Positions 7,608-16,322 of a stretch of DNA of 64,000 bases are shown one piece after another (the first letter of the stretch is position 1; each line of letters starts with the position of its first letter). Below the pieces are notes generated by a model, which saw only the letters and a list, made by a program, of their open reading frames with translations, ran no database searches and was not told the origin of the DNA. Both the position numbers and the translations under genes were made by a program. The stretch spans positions 248,001 to 312,000 of the forward strand of contig NZ_JAGSYA010000003.1 of assembly GCF_025685395.1 (NCBI RefSeq), given 5' to 3'. The DNA is from Terriglobus tenax. Lineage in GTDB: Bacteria; Acidobacteriota; Terriglobia; Terriglobales; Acidobacteriaceae.

Positions 7608-9002
7608 TTAGATCGTCTCTCTCGGCTCGGTCATCTTCTTTGGGTCAAGAATCTCCGTAATCTGCTCGTCGGTGAGGAGTTCTTTCTCTCGTGCGAGGGA
7701 GAGGATGCCTTTGCCGGTGGCGATGGATTCCTTCACAAGCTCCGCTGCCTTGGCGTAGCCGATATAGGGGTTCAGCGCGGTGGCGAGCGAGACGGTGCTC
7801 TCGGCATAGAAGGCGCAGCGGTCTTCGTTGGCGGTAATGCCGGCGATGCAGCGCTGGTCAAACTCGCGGAGTGTGTTGGTGAGGATCTGGATGGACTGCA
7901 GGGTGTTGTAGGTGATGGTGGGCATCATCACATTCAGTTCAAGCTGGCCGGCCTGCACGGCGTAGCCGATGGCGGTGTCATTGCCGATGACCTGGAAGGC
8001 GACCATGGCGGTGAGCTCGGCGAGGACGGGGTTGACCTTGCCGGGCATGATGCTAGAGCCCGGCTGCAGGGCGGGGAGCTGAATCTCGTTGAAGCCGGTA
8101 TTGGGGCCGCTGGAGAGAAGTCGGAGGTCATTGCTGATGCGGATGAGTTCCAGCGCCAGCGTGCGCAGGCTGGCGGAGAGGTCGGCCATCGGGGCGCAGC
8201 TCTGCATGGCGTAGCGCATATCCGGTGATGGCGCGAGCGGCTGCCTGGTGATGGTCGAAAGGTTCTGGATGGCCAGCGCGCGGTAGTTGGGGTGCGTGTT
8301 GATGCCGGTGCCGACGGCTGAGCCGCCGAGGCCGAGCTCGCGCAGGCTGGCGCTGGTGCGGGTGATGGTGCGGCAGCAGTTGGAGATCGCAAGGCCATAC
8401 GCTGCGAACTCCTGCCCCAGGCGGATGGGTGTGGCGTCCTGCATGTGGGTGCGGCCGGACTTGAGGACGTGGTCGAACTCGGCGGCCTTTTTCGCGAAGG
8501 TGGCGGCGAGAGACTTGAGCACCGGGAAAAGGTCTTCGAGTGCCAGCAGCGCAGAGAGGCGCATGGCCGTGGGAAAGACGTCGTTGGTGGACTGGCCGTA
8601 GTTGACGTGGTCGTTGGGGTGGACCTTCTCGTACGAACCCAGCTTTGCACCGAGGATCTGGTTGGCGCGGTTGGCCAGCACCTCGTTGGTGTTCATGTGG
8701 AAGCTGACACCGGCTCCGGCCTGGAAGACGTCCACGACGAACTGGTCGTGGTGTTTGCCGTCGAGGACCTCCTGCGCGGCCTTGACGATGGCGTTGGCTC
8801 GCTCGGCGGAGACGGTTTCGAGGTCGCGATTGGCTTCGGCCGCGGCGAGTTTGATGGCCGCGATGGCGCGGATCAGCGCCGGATGTGCGCGCATGCCGCT
8901 GATGGGGAAGTTGCGGATGGCGCGGGCCGTCTGTGCGCCGTATAGCGCGTCGGCGGGGAGTTCGATGGGGCCGAGGGAGTCTTTTTCGGTGCGGGTCTTC
9001 AT
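7608..9002 (-). CDS. Aspartase/fumarase-superfamily lyase, probably aspartate ammonia-lyase
   Basis: This 464-residue enzyme belongs to the fumarase II/aspartase family, which reversibly removes water or ammonia to give fumarate. It has the signature loop G-S-S-I-M-P-G-K-V-N-P with the catalytic serine near residue 320, G-R-T-H-M-Q-D-A, and H-P-N-D-H-V-N-Y-G-Q-S-T-N-D. M-N-T-N-E-V-L-A-N, Q-S-T-N-D, L-P-A-L-Q-P-G-S-S and A-G-Q-L-E-L-N-V-M read more like aspartase than FumC, while V-F-P-T-A-M and the early G-A-Q-T-x-R-A-I recall FumC. The class I fumarase gene nearby argues that this one is aspartase. The start at 9002 is favoured by an upstream GGAG; an ATG 21 bases earlier is weaker. Confidence 0.8.
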   Translation of the reverse strand: MKTRTEKDSLGPIELPADALYGAQTARAIRNFPISGMRAHPALIRAIAAIKLAAAEANRDLETVSAERANAIVKAAQEVLDGKHHDQFVVDVFQAGAGVSFHMNTNEVLANRANQILGAKLGSYEKVHPNDHVNYGQSTNDVFPTAMRLSALLALEDLFPVLKSLAATFAKKAAEFDHVLKSGRTHMQDATPIRLGQEFAAYGLAISNCCRTITRTSASLRELGLGGSAVGTGINTHPNYRALAIQNLSTITRQPLAPSPDMRYAMQSCAPMADLSASLRTLALELIRISNDLRLLSSGPNTGFNEIQLPALQPGSSIMPGKVNPVLAELTAMVAFQVIGNDTAIGYAVQAGQLELNVMMPTITYNTLQSIQILTNTLREFDQRCIAGITANEDRCAFYAESTVSLATALNPYIGYAKAAELVKESIATGKGILSLAREKELLTDEQITEILDPKKMTEPRETI

Positions 9003-9044
9003 GGGGGCTCCGGTCGCCTCCATTATCGCTTGTTCGCCATGTTT

Positions 9045-9185
9045 TTCCTGCTTTGTTATCTCGCAGCGTAGCGGAGAGATCTGCTTCTTGCTCCGTCAAC
9101 AAGCAGATTCCTTCGCCTTCGGCTACGAATGACAAGGCACGAAAGATAAAGGCTCAAAGCAGATCTTTCCAGGATGACAAGACAG
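9045..9185. repeat. Three repeat units, one inverted
   Basis: Two direct units (AAGCAGATTCC...GAATGACAA at about 9097-9135 and AAAGCAGATCTTT...GATGACAAG at about 9157-9182) follow one inverted unit at about 9047-9092. The inverted pair gives ATCTGCTT/AAGCAGAT a hairpin-forming arrangement. The same family lies at 3030-3180, 7530-7582 and 37846-37915. The stretch separates two minus-strand genes and has no ORF. Confidence 0.6.
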
Positions 9186-9190
9186 GAAAC

Positions 9191-9652
9191 CTACTTCGTC
9201 GCGAAGGCGTACTCGAAGTCGTAGGTGTGCTTGCCGCTGGCGTCGATGGTGATGGTGAAGGTACCGTAGATGCCGGAGAGGTCGTTGGTGCCGGAGCCGG
9301 GGACGACGATGATCTTCATCTCCTGTTTGCCGCCGGACATGGTGGCGAAGTGCATCAGGGCGAAGCTGCCGACGCGGCCGTTCAGTTTGCCGGTAACGCG
9401 TTCCATGGCGACGTAGCCGGCGGTGCCGGCCTTCGGGTCGCCGGCGGAGAGCATCTCTCCCTTGGTGGTGGCCTCCAGGTCGCCGTGGATGTTCTTGTCG
9501 ATCGACATGGAGGTGATGCTCGCGTCGGGGTTATGACCGGTGGGCGCGACGTTGACGTCGAAGGATCCTTTGGCGTGGGTCATGGCTTGTCCCTGGAGAA
9601 AGGTGGGGAAGAGTGACAGGGCAACGAGGAGGAGGAGTTTACGCATAGTCAT
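9191..9652 (-). CDS. Secreted DUF3224-domain protein
   Basis: The 153-residue product starts with a clear signal peptide (M-R-K then L-L-L-L-V-A-L-S-L-F, cleavage after Q-G-Q-A or nearby). The mature part matches the DUF3224 beta-barrel family. It has a middle M-E-R-V-T-G-K-L-N-G-R-V-G-S-F, then V-V-P-G-S-G-T-N-D-L-S-G-I-Y-G, and the final Y-D-F-E-Y motif. Members are small lipocalin-like proteins of unknown function. Two ATGs six bases apart could serve; neither has a strong ribosome-binding site. It is divergent from the class I fumarase, with 82 bases between the starts. No function is assigned. Confidence 0.8.
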   Translation of the reverse strand: MTMRKLLLLVALSLFPTFLQGQAMTHAKGSFDVNVAPTGHNPDASITSMSIDKNIHGDLEATTKGEMLSAGDPKAGTAGYVAMERVTGKLNGRVGSFALMHFATMSGGKQEMKIIVVPGSGTNDLSGIYGTFTITIDASGKHTYDFEYAFATK

Positions 9653-9734
9653 TTTGGATGCAGAACTGGCCGATCTTCGCACGGCATGGGGACAAGGGTA
9701 ATCCACAACGCCTAGAATAATTGCGGGAAAATCA

Positions 9735-11276
9735 ATGGCCACGATCAAACAGGAAGACCTCATCCAGAGCGTTGCGGACGCGCTGCAGTACATCAGCTAC
9801 TACCATCCGGTGGACTACATCACCAACCTCGCTCGCGCCTATGAGCTGGAGCAGAGCGTCGCCGCCAAAGACGCGATGGCCCAGATCCTGATCAATAGCC
9901 GCATGTGCGCCGAGGGCCACCGGCCCATCTGCCAGGACACCGGTATCGTCACCGTCTTCCTCAAGATCGGCATGGACGTGAAGTGGGCGGGGCCGAACGG
10001 TTCCAGCGCGACCATGGATGTGCAGTCCATGTGCGATGAAGGTGTTCGCCGGGCTTATAACGATGCAGACAACAAGCTGCGCGCCAGCGTGCTGGCCGAC
10101 CCGGCGTTCAGCCGCAAGAACACCAAAGACAATACACCCGCCGTCGTTAACATCGAGCTGGTGCAGGGCGATGGCATCGATGTCATCGTCGCGGCCAAGG
10201 GGGGCGGCAGCGAGGCGAAGAGCAAGTTTGCGATGCTGAACCCGTCGGACTCGATTGTGGACTGGGTCATCAAGACCGTGCCGCAGATGGGCGCTGGCTG
10301 GTGCCCGCCGGGCATGCTGGGGATTGGCATTGGAGGCACGGCAGAAAAGGCAATGCTTCTGGCGAAGCAGGCCCTGATGGAACCCATCGACATGCAGGAG
10401 CTGATCGCGCGCGGGCCTGCGAACAAGCTGGAAGAGATGCGCATCGAGCTCTACCAGAAGGTGAACGCCCTCGGCATCGGAGCGCAGGGCCTGGGCGGCT
10501 TGACCACCGTACTCGACATCAAGATTCTGGACTACCCGACGCATGCGGCTAACCTGCCGGTGGCGATGATTCCCAACTGTGCGGCGACGCGCCATGCGCA
10601 CTTTCACCTGGATGGCAGCGGTCCGGCGCATATCGATCCGCCGTCGCTGGAAGACTGGCCGGAGCTGACCTATTCCCCCGCGAATGCGCGGCGTGTGGAC
10701 CTGGACACGGTGACTCGCGAGGACGTGCTGGACTGGAAGCCGGGCGAGGTGCTGCTGCTGAACGGCAAGCTGCTGACCGGCCGCGATGCGGCGCACAAGC
10801 GGATGATCGACATGCTGAACAAGGGGGAGAAGCTCCCGGTGGACTTTACGGGACGCTTTATCTACTACGTCGGGCCGGTGGATCCGGTGCGGGAAGAGGT
10901 GGTTGGCCCGGCTGGTCCCACCACCGCGACGCGTATGGACAAGTTCACGCGCCAGATGCTGGAGCAGACGGGCCTGCTGGGCATGGTGGGCAAGAGCGAG
11001 CGCGGACCGGCGGCGATTGAAGCCATCCGCGACAACAAGGCCGTCTACCTGATGGCTGTGGGCGGCGCGGCGTATCTCGTCTCCAAGGCGATCAAGGCAT
11101 CGAAGGTGCTGGCGTTTGAAGACCTGGGCATGGAAGCTATCTACGAGTTCACGGTGAAGGATATGCCGGTCACGGTGGCGGTGGATTCGAACGGCGTCAG
11201 CGTGCATGAGACGGGGCCGGCGGAGTGGAAGGCGCGGATCGCGGGAACGTTTGGGGGAGTGCCGATTCTACAGTAA
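9735..11276 (+). CDS. Class I fumarate hydratase, iron-sulfur type
   Basis: The enzyme hydrates fumarate to malate in the TCA cycle using an oxygen-sensitive [4Fe-4S] cluster. The 513-residue chain carries both alpha and beta parts fused, as in E. coli FumA/FumB. Cysteines at residues 66 (R-P-I-C-Q-D-T-G), 190 (G-A-G-W-C-P-P-G) and 282 (I-P-N-C-A-A-T-R-H) are in the expected places for cluster ligands. The C-terminal half has the fumarase beta-domain pattern (Y-Y-V-G-P-V-D-P, G-P-T-T-A-T-R-M-D). The start at 9735 has GGGAAAA upstream. The neighbouring aspartase-like gene would feed it fumarate. Confidence 0.93.
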   Translation: MATIKQEDLIQSVADALQYISYYHPVDYITNLARAYELEQSVAAKDAMAQILINSRMCAEGHRPICQDTGIVTVFLKIGMDVKWAGPNGSSATMDVQSMCDEGVRRAYNDADNKLRASVLADPAFSRKNTKDNTPAVVNIELVQGDGIDVIVAAKGGGSEAKSKFAMLNPSDSIVDWVIKTVPQMGAGWCPPGMLGIGIGGTAEKAMLLAKQALMEPIDMQELIARGPANKLEEMRIELYQKVNALGIGAQGLGGLTTVLDIKILDYPTHAANLPVAMIPNCAATRHAHFHLDGSGPAHIDPPSLEDWPELTYSPANARRVDLDTVTREDVLDWKPGEVLLLNGKLLTGRDAAHKRMIDMLNKGEKLPVDFTGRFIYYVGPVDPVREEVVGPAGPTTATRMDKFTRQMLEQTGLLGMVGKSERGPAAIEAIRDNKAVYLMAVGGAAYLVSKAIKASKVLAFEDLGMEAIYEFTVKDMPVTVAVDSNGVSVHETGPAEWKARIAGTFGGVPILQ

Positions 11277-11289
11277 GAGCTCAATGGAA

Positions 11290-12474
11290 TTACGTTTGGT
11301 TGAGCACAGGTTTGCCTCTTTGCGGAAGCAGCCGTTCGCGCATTCTCTGTTTGATCCAGTTCATGGGTGCTTCTGCGGCGACGCCGAGGACGATGCTTAC
11401 AAACAACACGAGGCAGGCCTGCAGGTTGCTGGAGCGGTCATAGGGAATGTACGCCCCGGCCAACGCAAACAGGGCGGGGTGGATCAGGTAAAGAGCAAAG
11501 GTGCCGTCGGCTATGGTGCGGATGGTGCGAACGATGGCATCGTTCTTGTCTAGGCGGATGCGGTCGCACAAGAGGAGCCCATACAGCATGACAAATGCTG
11601 CTGGAACGCCCACATAGTAGAAGCGTGGCCTAGAGCGGCGCAGCAGGTGAAGATGGGCGGGCAGATACGACCGCAAGTGATGCAACTGTGCATGCAGTGC
11701 GGGCGAATGCAGCAGGCTGCGGAAGTGCATTGCCGCCAGGAGCAGAACCAGAGCGGCAACTCCCATCACGGCATAGATGAGGGTGAGTGTTCTGATCGGG
11801 TTAGGACGGTTGCGAAGGTACTGATAGGCCTCATAAAGCGCGCATCCCAGTAACCAAAGCGGCAGCAGAGAGAGAATCGGCGGGCCATAGAAGAGGCAGA
11901 GCAGGACGAGCGCTACCACGCGCTTCCATCCGCGTATGAAGATGGCGACGCCGAACAGAACGTAGTAGGCGCACTCATAGCCCAGTGACCAGAAGACCTG
12001 GTTGAAACCTACGGGGATATCCATGCCCCAGATCTGCGAGCTGAGTGTCAGGTTGGCGAAGATCTGTTTGGCCGCATCAGCAAGCGTGTAGTGCATCTCA
12101 AGCAGCGAGTGGCCCGGAAATGCCTGTACCAGTGCGGTTACAAGCAGCGAGAAGAGCATGGAGGGAATAAGTACGGAGTAGATGCGAGAGACTCGGTCTA
12201 CGGTGTATTGCCGCGCGCTGACGCGGCCACCCACGGTGATCATACGGATGACAAAGCCTGAGAGAACAAAGAAGACCGAGACCGCATCGGCCGCGGAGCC
12301 CTCAAGGTTGGGCCAGCGGGTGGCATAGCCGTCGGAGAAGTGGCCGATGGCCACAACAACAGCCGCGCTGAAGCGAAGAAGGTCCAGAAAGACCGAGCCG
12401 GTTACGGAGAGCCGGCTCGGCCCTGATTTTCCAATGGGTAATGACTGTTGGGGAGAGGTCATCGAAATCAGCAT
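11290..12474 (-). CDS. Acyltransferase 3 (OafA/YrhL-type) membrane protein
   Basis: This protein of about 394 residues has roughly ten hydrophobic segments and the acyltransferase-3 layout. The N-terminal F-L-D-L-L-R-F-S-A-A-V-V-V-A-I-G-H-F holds the R...H motif of the family, and S-V-F-F-V-L-S-G-F-V-I-R follows within 60 residues. Such enzymes move acyl groups onto cell-surface sugars or other extracytoplasmic acceptors. The target is unknown. Start choice is uncertain: ATGs at 12474 and 12462 are both possible and neither has a strong ribosome-binding site. It converges with the class I fumarase gene, with 13 bases between the stops. Confidence 0.85.
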   Translation of the reverse strand: MLISMTSPQQSLPIGKSGPSRLSVTGSVFLDLLRFSAAVVVAIGHFSDGYATRWPNLEGSAADAVSVFFVLSGFVIRMITVGGRVSARQYTVDRVSRIYSVLIPSMLFSLLVTALVQAFPGHSLLEMHYTLADAAKQIFANLTLSSQIWGMDIPVGFNQVFWSLGYECAYYVLFGVAIFIRGWKRVVALVLLCLFYGPPILSLLPLWLLGCALYEAYQYLRNRPNPIRTLTLIYAVMGVAALVLLLAAMHFRSLLHSPALHAQLHHLRSYLPAHLHLLRRSRPRFYYVGVPAAFVMLYGLLLCDRIRLDKNDAIVRTIRTIADGTFALYLIHPALFALAGAYIPYDRSSNLQACLVLFVSIVLGVAAEAPMNWIKQRMRERLLPQRGKPVLNQT

Positions 12475-12515
12475 ACATGCCTGCTTGTAAGGGCATGTAG
12501 AAAATCGTGCCCTGC

Positions 12516-13121
12516 TTAGAACTGTGCGGGTTTGTCCCACTCAGTGAAGACGTAGCTTTCGAGCGGCTTGCGTTTGCGCGGGGAGAGTTCCTGCTGCTTC
12601 ATGCCGCCCTGCAGTGTTTCGGGGTCGCCGAGGTAGCCGAGGGCCCAGACGGCGCCGATGTCGAAATCTTCCGGGATATTGAAGACCTCGCGTGCTTTTT
12701 TGTGGTCGAAGCCGCCCATGCCGTGGCTGTGGATGCCGAGGGCGATGGCCTGCAGCGCGGCGGTGGTGGAGGCGGCGCCGGTATCGTGCAGGCTGTAGTA
12801 GTCGGGCTGTCCGTTGGCGGTGAAGGTCTTCTTCCCCGCGGAGAGGTAGAGCACGGGGGCGGACTTGGCCCAGCCCTGATTGAACTCCACGAGTACGGAC
12901 AGGATTTTGTCGTAGGTGCTGTCGCCCTTGATGCCGACGATAAAGCGCCAGGGCTCTTCGCCGTAGGAGCTTGCGGCCCAGCCGGCGGCGGTGAAGATCT
13001 TTTTCAGATCAGCGGGCGCGATGGGCTTGTCTGAGAAGGCGCGGGGACTCCAGCGCTTGAGGATGATCTCTTCGACGCCGGTCTCCGCCGGGCCATGCTT
13101 GATGTGTTCCAGATCGGGCAT
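12516..13121 (-). CDS. Nitroreductase-family flavoprotein
   Basis: The 201-residue product matches the FMN-dependent nitroreductase family. It has the N-terminal R-W-S-P-R-A-F-S motif that binds the FMN phosphate, S-S-Y-G-E-E-P-W-R-F-I-V, and the later G-I-x-S-H-G-M-G-G-F-D. These enzymes reduce nitro groups, quinones or other electrophiles with NAD(P)H. The physiological substrate is unknown. The ATG at 13121 has an AAGGAGC ribosome-binding site. It is divergent from the YpdA-like reductase with 85 bases between the starts, so the two may share regulation as oxidative or electrophile-stress genes. Confidence 0.88.
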   Translation of the reverse strand: MPDLEHIKHGPAETGVEEIILKRWSPRAFSDKPIAPADLKKIFTAAGWAASSYGEEPWRFIVGIKGDSTYDKILSVLVEFNQGWAKSAPVLYLSAGKKTFTANGQPDYYSLHDTGAASTTAALQAIALGIHSHGMGGFDHKKAREVFNIPEDFDIGAVWALGYLGDPETLQGGMKQQELSPRKRKPLESYVFTEWDKPAQF

Positions 13122-13206
13122 GTGCAGGTGCTCCTTATGTGTTGTCAATGTCTGTTGGATGCTCAGGATACTTCGATGTCGCAGCGTCTCCGATAAAATT
13201 GTGGTT

Positions 13207-14199
13207 ATGAGCGCGATCGAAACTTTCGATGTTCTGGTGATTGGCGCGGGGCCAACGGGTATGGCATGTGCGATTGAAGCGCAGCGCGCGGGCCTGAAGG
13301 CCGTGATGGTGGATAAGGGCTGCCTGTGCAACTCGCTGTTTCACTATCCGGCGCACATGACGTTTTTTACGACGCCCGAACTGCTGGAGATTGGCGACAT
13401 GCCCTTCAGCTCGCCGAACCAGAAGCCGACGCGCAGCGAGGCGCTGGAGTACTACCGCAAGGTGGCCGAGCACTACAGGCTGGATGTGCGGCAGTATGAG
13501 CGTGTGGAGAAGGTTGCGGGCATGGATGGCGCGTTTGTTATCCATACCGAAGACCGCTTCGGCCGTAAGGTTGAGCACCACGCGAAGAAGATTGTTGTCG
13601 CGACCGGCTATTACGATCTGCCGAACTATCTTGGCTTGCCGGGTGAGGAGCTGCCGAAGGTGCAGCACTACTACAACGAGCCGCATCCGTTCTTTGGTCT
13701 GGATGTGCTGGTGATCGGGGGCAAGAATTCGGCTGCGATTGCGGCGCTGGACCTGTGGCGGCACGGAGCTCGCGTGACCCTTGTGCATCGCGGGCCGGAG
13801 ATGCACAAGCATGTGAAGTACTGGATTCTGCCGGACATCAACAACCGCATCAAGAATGGTGAGATTGCGGCGCACTTCTCGACCGTGGTGAAAGAAATTA
13901 CGGAAGACGCGGTGACGCTGACCACGCCTGAGGGCGAGGTGACGATTGCGAATCACTTTGTCTTTGCGTTGACCGGATACCGGCCCGACTTTGAGTTTTT
14001 GGAAGAGTTGGGTGTAAAGCTGGATGCGGAGAATGATCGCTGCCCGGTGTGCGATCCGGAGTCGCTGGAGTCTAACGTAGCAGGCATCTATCTTGCCGGG
14101 GTGATTGTGGCGGGGGAGCGTACCAACGAGGTGTTCATTGAAAATGGGCGCTTCCACGGTGTGCAGATCGCGCGCGACCTGAAGAAGAAGCTCTCCTGA
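13207..14199 (+). CDS. ypdA: YpdA-family putative bacillithiol disulfide reductase
   Basis: This 330-residue FAD/NAD(P) oxidoreductase has an N-terminal FAD motif D-V-L-V-I-G-A-G-P-T-G and a second dinucleotide fold D-V-L-V-I-G-G-K-N-S-A at about residue 160. The segment D-K-G-C-L-C-N-S-L-F-H-Y-P, with its conserved cysteine, and M-T-F-F-T-T-P-E-L-L are hallmarks of YpdA/Bdr, which reduces oxidised bacillithiol in Firmicutes. This suggests a bacillithiol-type thiol pool, an inference from family knowledge. The ATG at 13207 lacks a good ribosome-binding site. It is divergent from the nitroreductase gene and is followed after 58 bases by a histidine kinase gene. Confidence 0.85.
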   Translation: MSAIETFDVLVIGAGPTGMACAIEAQRAGLKAVMVDKGCLCNSLFHYPAHMTFFTTPELLEIGDMPFSSPNQKPTRSEALEYYRKVAEHYRLDVRQYERVEKVAGMDGAFVIHTEDRFGRKVEHHAKKIVVATGYYDLPNYLGLPGEELPKVQHYYNEPHPFFGLDVLVIGGKNSAAIAALDLWRHGARVTLVHRGPEMHKHVKYWILPDINNRIKNGEIAAHFSTVVKEITEDAVTLTTPEGEVTIANHFVFALTGYRPDFEFLEELGVKLDAENDRCPVCDPESLESNVAGIYLAGVIVAGERTNEVFIENGRFHGVQIARDLKKKLS

Positions 14200-14257
14200 G
14201 GATGAGGAGGGTTTCCCTCAATCTCCATAGGGTTTAGGCTTGGAAACACCATTTGTC

Positions 14258-16156
14258 ATGCGTCGCATTCTGCCAAGAACGATCCAGGGGCAGTTGATCC
14301 TCGGCACCATCGTGGTGCAGACTATCCTGCTCGTCATTTTTCTGAGCTATACGATCTCATCGCAGCGTGAGTTTACGCGGTCGCGTGCGCGGGAGCGTTT
14401 GTTGCAGCAGGTGGAGCGTCTGGCCAACGCCTCAAGCGTTCCGTTGAGCCAGGGGCACATGGATGCTCTGCGGGAGATTCTGGAGATATCGCGCATTACG
14501 CCGACCATTGGTGGAGCGCGCGTCACGGACCTGGATGGCAAAACCCTGGCGGTAACGCAGTCCAACGTTGATCAGCCGTTGAGCGCCGAAGAGCGCCGCG
14601 AACTGGGTGGAGCTCTGAAGCCACGGCTGTTTGTGACCGAGCGCGGTCAGACGGAGGCGGTGGCTCCGATTTACGTCAGCGGCCAGTCGACGGGGTTGAT
14701 CTGGCTGGAGCCAAGCGCCTCTGCAACGGCGGTGAACACGACCAGCGTCGTGAACAGCGCGCTTTGGTATGGCGGGCTGGCGCTGCTGTCGAACCTGTTG
14801 CCGATTGTGCTGATTGTGCGCGGTGTCAGCCGTCCGCTGCGCCGGCTGCGCGAGGCGACGCAGCAGATCATCCGCGATCCTGAGTCGAACGCGGGATTTC
14901 CTCTGACGGTGACGACCAGCAACGAGGTAGGAGAACTGACGCGCAGCTTCAACACGATGGTGCGCGAGCTGGAGGACCAGCGATCGGGGCTGTATGAGAC
15001 GCTGGCATTGCTGGATTCCATGCTGGGCAATGCGCCCATCGGGTTTGCGTTCTTTGATCAGAAGCTGCGCTATGTGCGGCTGAACCAGTTCCTGGCGGAC
15101 ATGAACGGGATGCCGATCAACCGGCACCTTGGCCGCAGGATGAGTGAGATTTTTCCGGGGCAGCTTGCGGGAGGCGTCGAGCAACTCCTGGAGACGGTCT
15201 TCACGACGGGTGAGCCGGTACGCGATGTGGAGATGAAAGGCGAACTTCCAAGCCAGCCCGGCGTGCAGCGTACATGGATCTGCAACTGGTACCCGGTGCG
15301 TTCGCAGCAGGGAACCGTGCGCTGGGTGGGCGGTGTGGTGATGGAGATTACGCAGCGCCTGCATTCGGAGGAGCTGCTGCGCAAGACGGAGAAGCTGGCT
15401 GCGGCAGGACGATTGGCCGCGAGCATCGCGCATGAGATCAACAATCCGCTGGAAGCCGTAACCAACCTGCTGTACCTGCTGGAGACGCATCCGCAGATGG
15501 ACGAGGAGGCTCGGCAGTATGTCGCCATGGCGCAGGGGGAACTGGCACGTGTCTCTGAGATTACGCAGCAGACGCTGCGCTTCTACCGGCAGTCCACCTT
15601 CCCCGTGGAGACGCAGATTGTCGAGGTATTGAACTCGGTGCTGACGCTGCACCAGTCCAGGCTGACGAGCGCGCGCATTATGGTCGAGCGTGAGATGGAT
15701 GCATCGATCTCGCTGTTTGGCTTCAGTGGAGAGCTGAGGCAGCTTTTCGCCAACCTGATCGGCAATGCGATTGATGCGATGGTCGGCGGCGGACGCCTGA
15801 TTGTACGGGCTCGTTACGGCACGGGCCGCTCCTTGCAGGGCCAGTGGTGCACCGGCGTGCGTGTGACTGTGAGCGATACCGGGAGCGGGATGAGCGAGGA
15901 GACGCTCCGCCGGCTGTTTGAGCCCTTCTACACGACAAAGGACGCGACCGGCACGGGCCTGGGGTTATGGGTGAGCGATGAGATCATCCGCAAGCACTCC
16001 GGAACGGTGCGGGTGAAGAGTCGGCAGGGCGAGCACTCCGGCACGAGCTTTGCGATCTTCTTCCCCGAGGGTGGGCTGGTGGATACCCAGGTTGCGTTAG
16101 GCAGTGACGATAAACTGGAACGGCCATCGGCGGGAGCCGTTGCTTCTCGTCAGTAG
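14258..16156 (+). CDS. Membrane sensor histidine kinase (HAMP-PAS-HisKA-HATPase)
   Basis: This 632-residue kinase has an N-terminal transmembrane helix (about residues 11-35), a roughly 130-residue extracytoplasmic part and a second helix near 165-190. A HAMP region follows (around 190-240), then a PAS domain (about 245-365). The dimerisation domain has the phospho-accepting histidine in I-A-H-E-I-N-N-P (His392), and the ATPase domain has N-box N-L-I-G-N-A-I-D-A-M, D-T-G-S-G-M and G-T-G-L-G-L. A TTG 18 bases upstream is an alternative start. No response regulator is adjacent, so its partner is unknown. A very strong terminator follows. Confidence 0.92.
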   Translation: MRRILPRTIQGQLILGTIVVQTILLVIFLSYTISSQREFTRSRARERLLQQVERLANASSVPLSQGHMDALREILEISRITPTIGGARVTDLDGKTLAVTQSNVDQPLSAEERRELGGALKPRLFVTERGQTEAVAPIYVSGQSTGLIWLEPSASATAVNTTSVVNSALWYGGLALLSNLLPIVLIVRGVSRPLRRLREATQQIIRDPESNAGFPLTVTTSNEVGELTRSFNTMVRELEDQRSGLYETLALLDSMLGNAPIGFAFFDQKLRYVRLNQFLADMNGMPINRHLGRRMSEIFPGQLAGGVEQLLETVFTTGEPVRDVEMKGELPSQPGVQRTWICNWYPVRSQQGTVRWVGGVVMEITQRLHSEELLRKTEKLAAAGRLAASIAHEINNPLEAVTNLLYLLETHPQMDEEARQYVAMAQGELARVSEITQQTLRFYRQSTFPVETQIVEVLNSVLTLHQSRLTSARIMVEREMDASISLFGFSGELRQLFANLIGNAIDAMVGGGRLIVRARYGTGRSLQGQWCTGVRVTVSDTGSGMSEETLRRLFEPFYTTKDATGTGLGLWVSDEIIRKHSGTVRVKSRQGEHSGTSFAIFFPEGGLVDTQVALGSDDKLERPSAGAVASRQ

Positions 16157-16163
16157 TATGAGA

Positions 16164-16225
16164 AAAGAGAAAGGGCTTTCGCGCTGGGTTTTCTTGTGTA
16201 CCCAGGGCGAAAGCCCTTTCTCTTT
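16164..16225 (+). terminator. Long bidirectional terminator (19-bp perfect stem)
   Basis: AAAGAGAAAGGGCTTTCGC (16164-16182) and its exact inverse (16207-16225) form a 19-bp stem with an inner 6-bp CTGGGT/ACCCAG helix. The right arm ends in TCTTT. It separates the plus-strand kinase from the minus-strand transport operon and can end both. Confidence 0.85.
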
Positions 16226-16322
16226 GATCGCTGTTTCAGCGGCCTGAAGGCCACTGTTTAATCCGTTGGAGAGCTGAAGCTCTCAACGAAGGTTCGTCTT
16301 CCCCGTCAGTGACGAAAAGAAT
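16226..16322. other. Intergenic stretch with two tiny palindromes
   Basis: The 97 bases hold GGCCTGAAGGCC and GAGAGCTGAAGCTCTC, each a short hairpin with a TGAA-type centre. This may be a decayed dispersed palindromic element. Nothing coding is seen. Confidence 0.35.
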
